From contig NJEK01000052.1 in assembly GCA_002255105.1 (NCBI GenBank), forward strand, positions 1 through 6,498: a DNA stretch of 6,498 nucleotides. Direction: 5' to 3'. The DNA comes from Candidatus Wolframiiraptor sp. EX4484-121 (lineage in GTDB: Archaea; Thermoproteota; Nitrososphaeria_A; Caldarchaeales; Wolframiiraptoraceae). How positions within the stretch are numbered: position 1 is the first letter of the stretch; each line of letters opens with the position of its first letter. Shown in pieces: positions 6,251 to 6,498 of this stretch. The translations under genes and the position numbers were made by a program. The notes beneath the pieces are model-generated. The model searched no databases, was not told the origin of the DNA, and saw only the letters and a list, made by a program, of their open reading frames with translations.

Positions 6251-6498
6251 GTGGGGGAGATCGTAATAGGATGCGGGGGCTGGCAATACTTCATAATCCC
6301 AAACATGGATCCGTTAAAAGCCTATTCCACGGCCTTCAGATTCGTTGAGGTCAACTCGACCTTCTATAAGATCCCTCCAATGGACTTGGTGAGATCTTGG
6401 CGTAGGAGGGTTCCGAGAGACTTCGAGTTCTCGGTTAGACTCAGTAGGCTGATAAGCCATGTCGAGAAAATGAATCCAACGGAGAGAGCCGTCAAAGT
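6251..6498 (+). CDS. DUF72 (YecE-like) family protein, 3' partial
   Basis: An open frame from GTG 6251 runs off the end of the window (82 full codons). The product starts MGEIVIGCGGWQYF and contains FRFVEVNSTFYKIPP (residues 29-43) and FEFSVRLSRLISH (58-70). These line up in order with GTSGWSY, FETVEIDSTFY and FIFSAKIPRLITH of the minus-strand DUF72 protein, so it is a diverged paralogue carrying the N-terminal third of the TIM barrel. The usual WSY of the first strand is WQY here, and the segment between the first two motifs is shorter by about six residues. GTG 6251 places the first strand at the N-terminus as is usual in the family; in-frame TTG 6233 would add six residues. Whether this copy also has a C-terminal extension cannot be seen. 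Confidence 0.85.
   Translation, partial: MGEIVIGCGGWQYFIIPNMDPLKAYSTAFRFVEVNSTFYKIPPMDLVRSWRRRVPRDFEFSVRLSRLISHVEKMNPTERAVK

Overview
The window reads as archaeal chromosome, probably from a thermophilic member of the TACK (Thermoproteota-like) lineages. The evidence is a tungsten-type aldehyde:ferredoxin oxidoreductase, an archaeal-style ACT regulator, heavy use of AGG/AGA and ATA codons, TTG and GTG starts, short intergenic gaps with TATA-like boxes and no clear Shine-Dalgarno sites. The lineage call is an inference from gene content only. I see no tRNA or rRNA, CRISPR array, insertion sequence or prophage gene.

Left part (1-1726, + strand): the last 45 codons of an unidentified gene are followed 5 bp later by a 5-formyltetrahydrofolate cyclo-ligase family gene. 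That gene overlaps by 47 nt with a short HTH-ACT 'regulator of amino acid metabolism' gene. After a 64-bp gap comes a 133-codon protein that matches only the C-terminal half of the B3/B4 (PheRS-beta-like) editing-type domain.

Centre (1761-4945, + strand): a full-length AOR-family tungsten oxidoreductase is followed by a radical SAM/SPASM protein resembling the cofactor-modifying protein (cmo) encoded beside aor in Pyrococcus. This is an enzyme plus its likely maturase. Both genes carry the same 8-mer, AATCTTAA, about 40 nt before their ATG, a candidate shared promoter element. The radical SAM protein has an extra cysteine-containing segment of about 100 residues between the radical SAM core and the SPASM region.

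Right part (4965-6498): two DUF72 (YecE-like) genes diverge from a 95-bp promoter region. The minus-strand copy is complete and carries a C-terminal SWIM-like zinc-finger extension in which the first cysteine is replaced by histidine. The plus-strand copy is a diverged paralogue cut off by the window end. The minus-strand DUF72 gene converges on the radical SAM gene with only 19 bp between the stop codons.

The observations most worth a second look are the DUF72-SWIM fusion paired with a divergent DUF72 paralogue, the half-length B3/B4 protein, and the enlarged AOR maturase. None of these is claimed as proven new biology.
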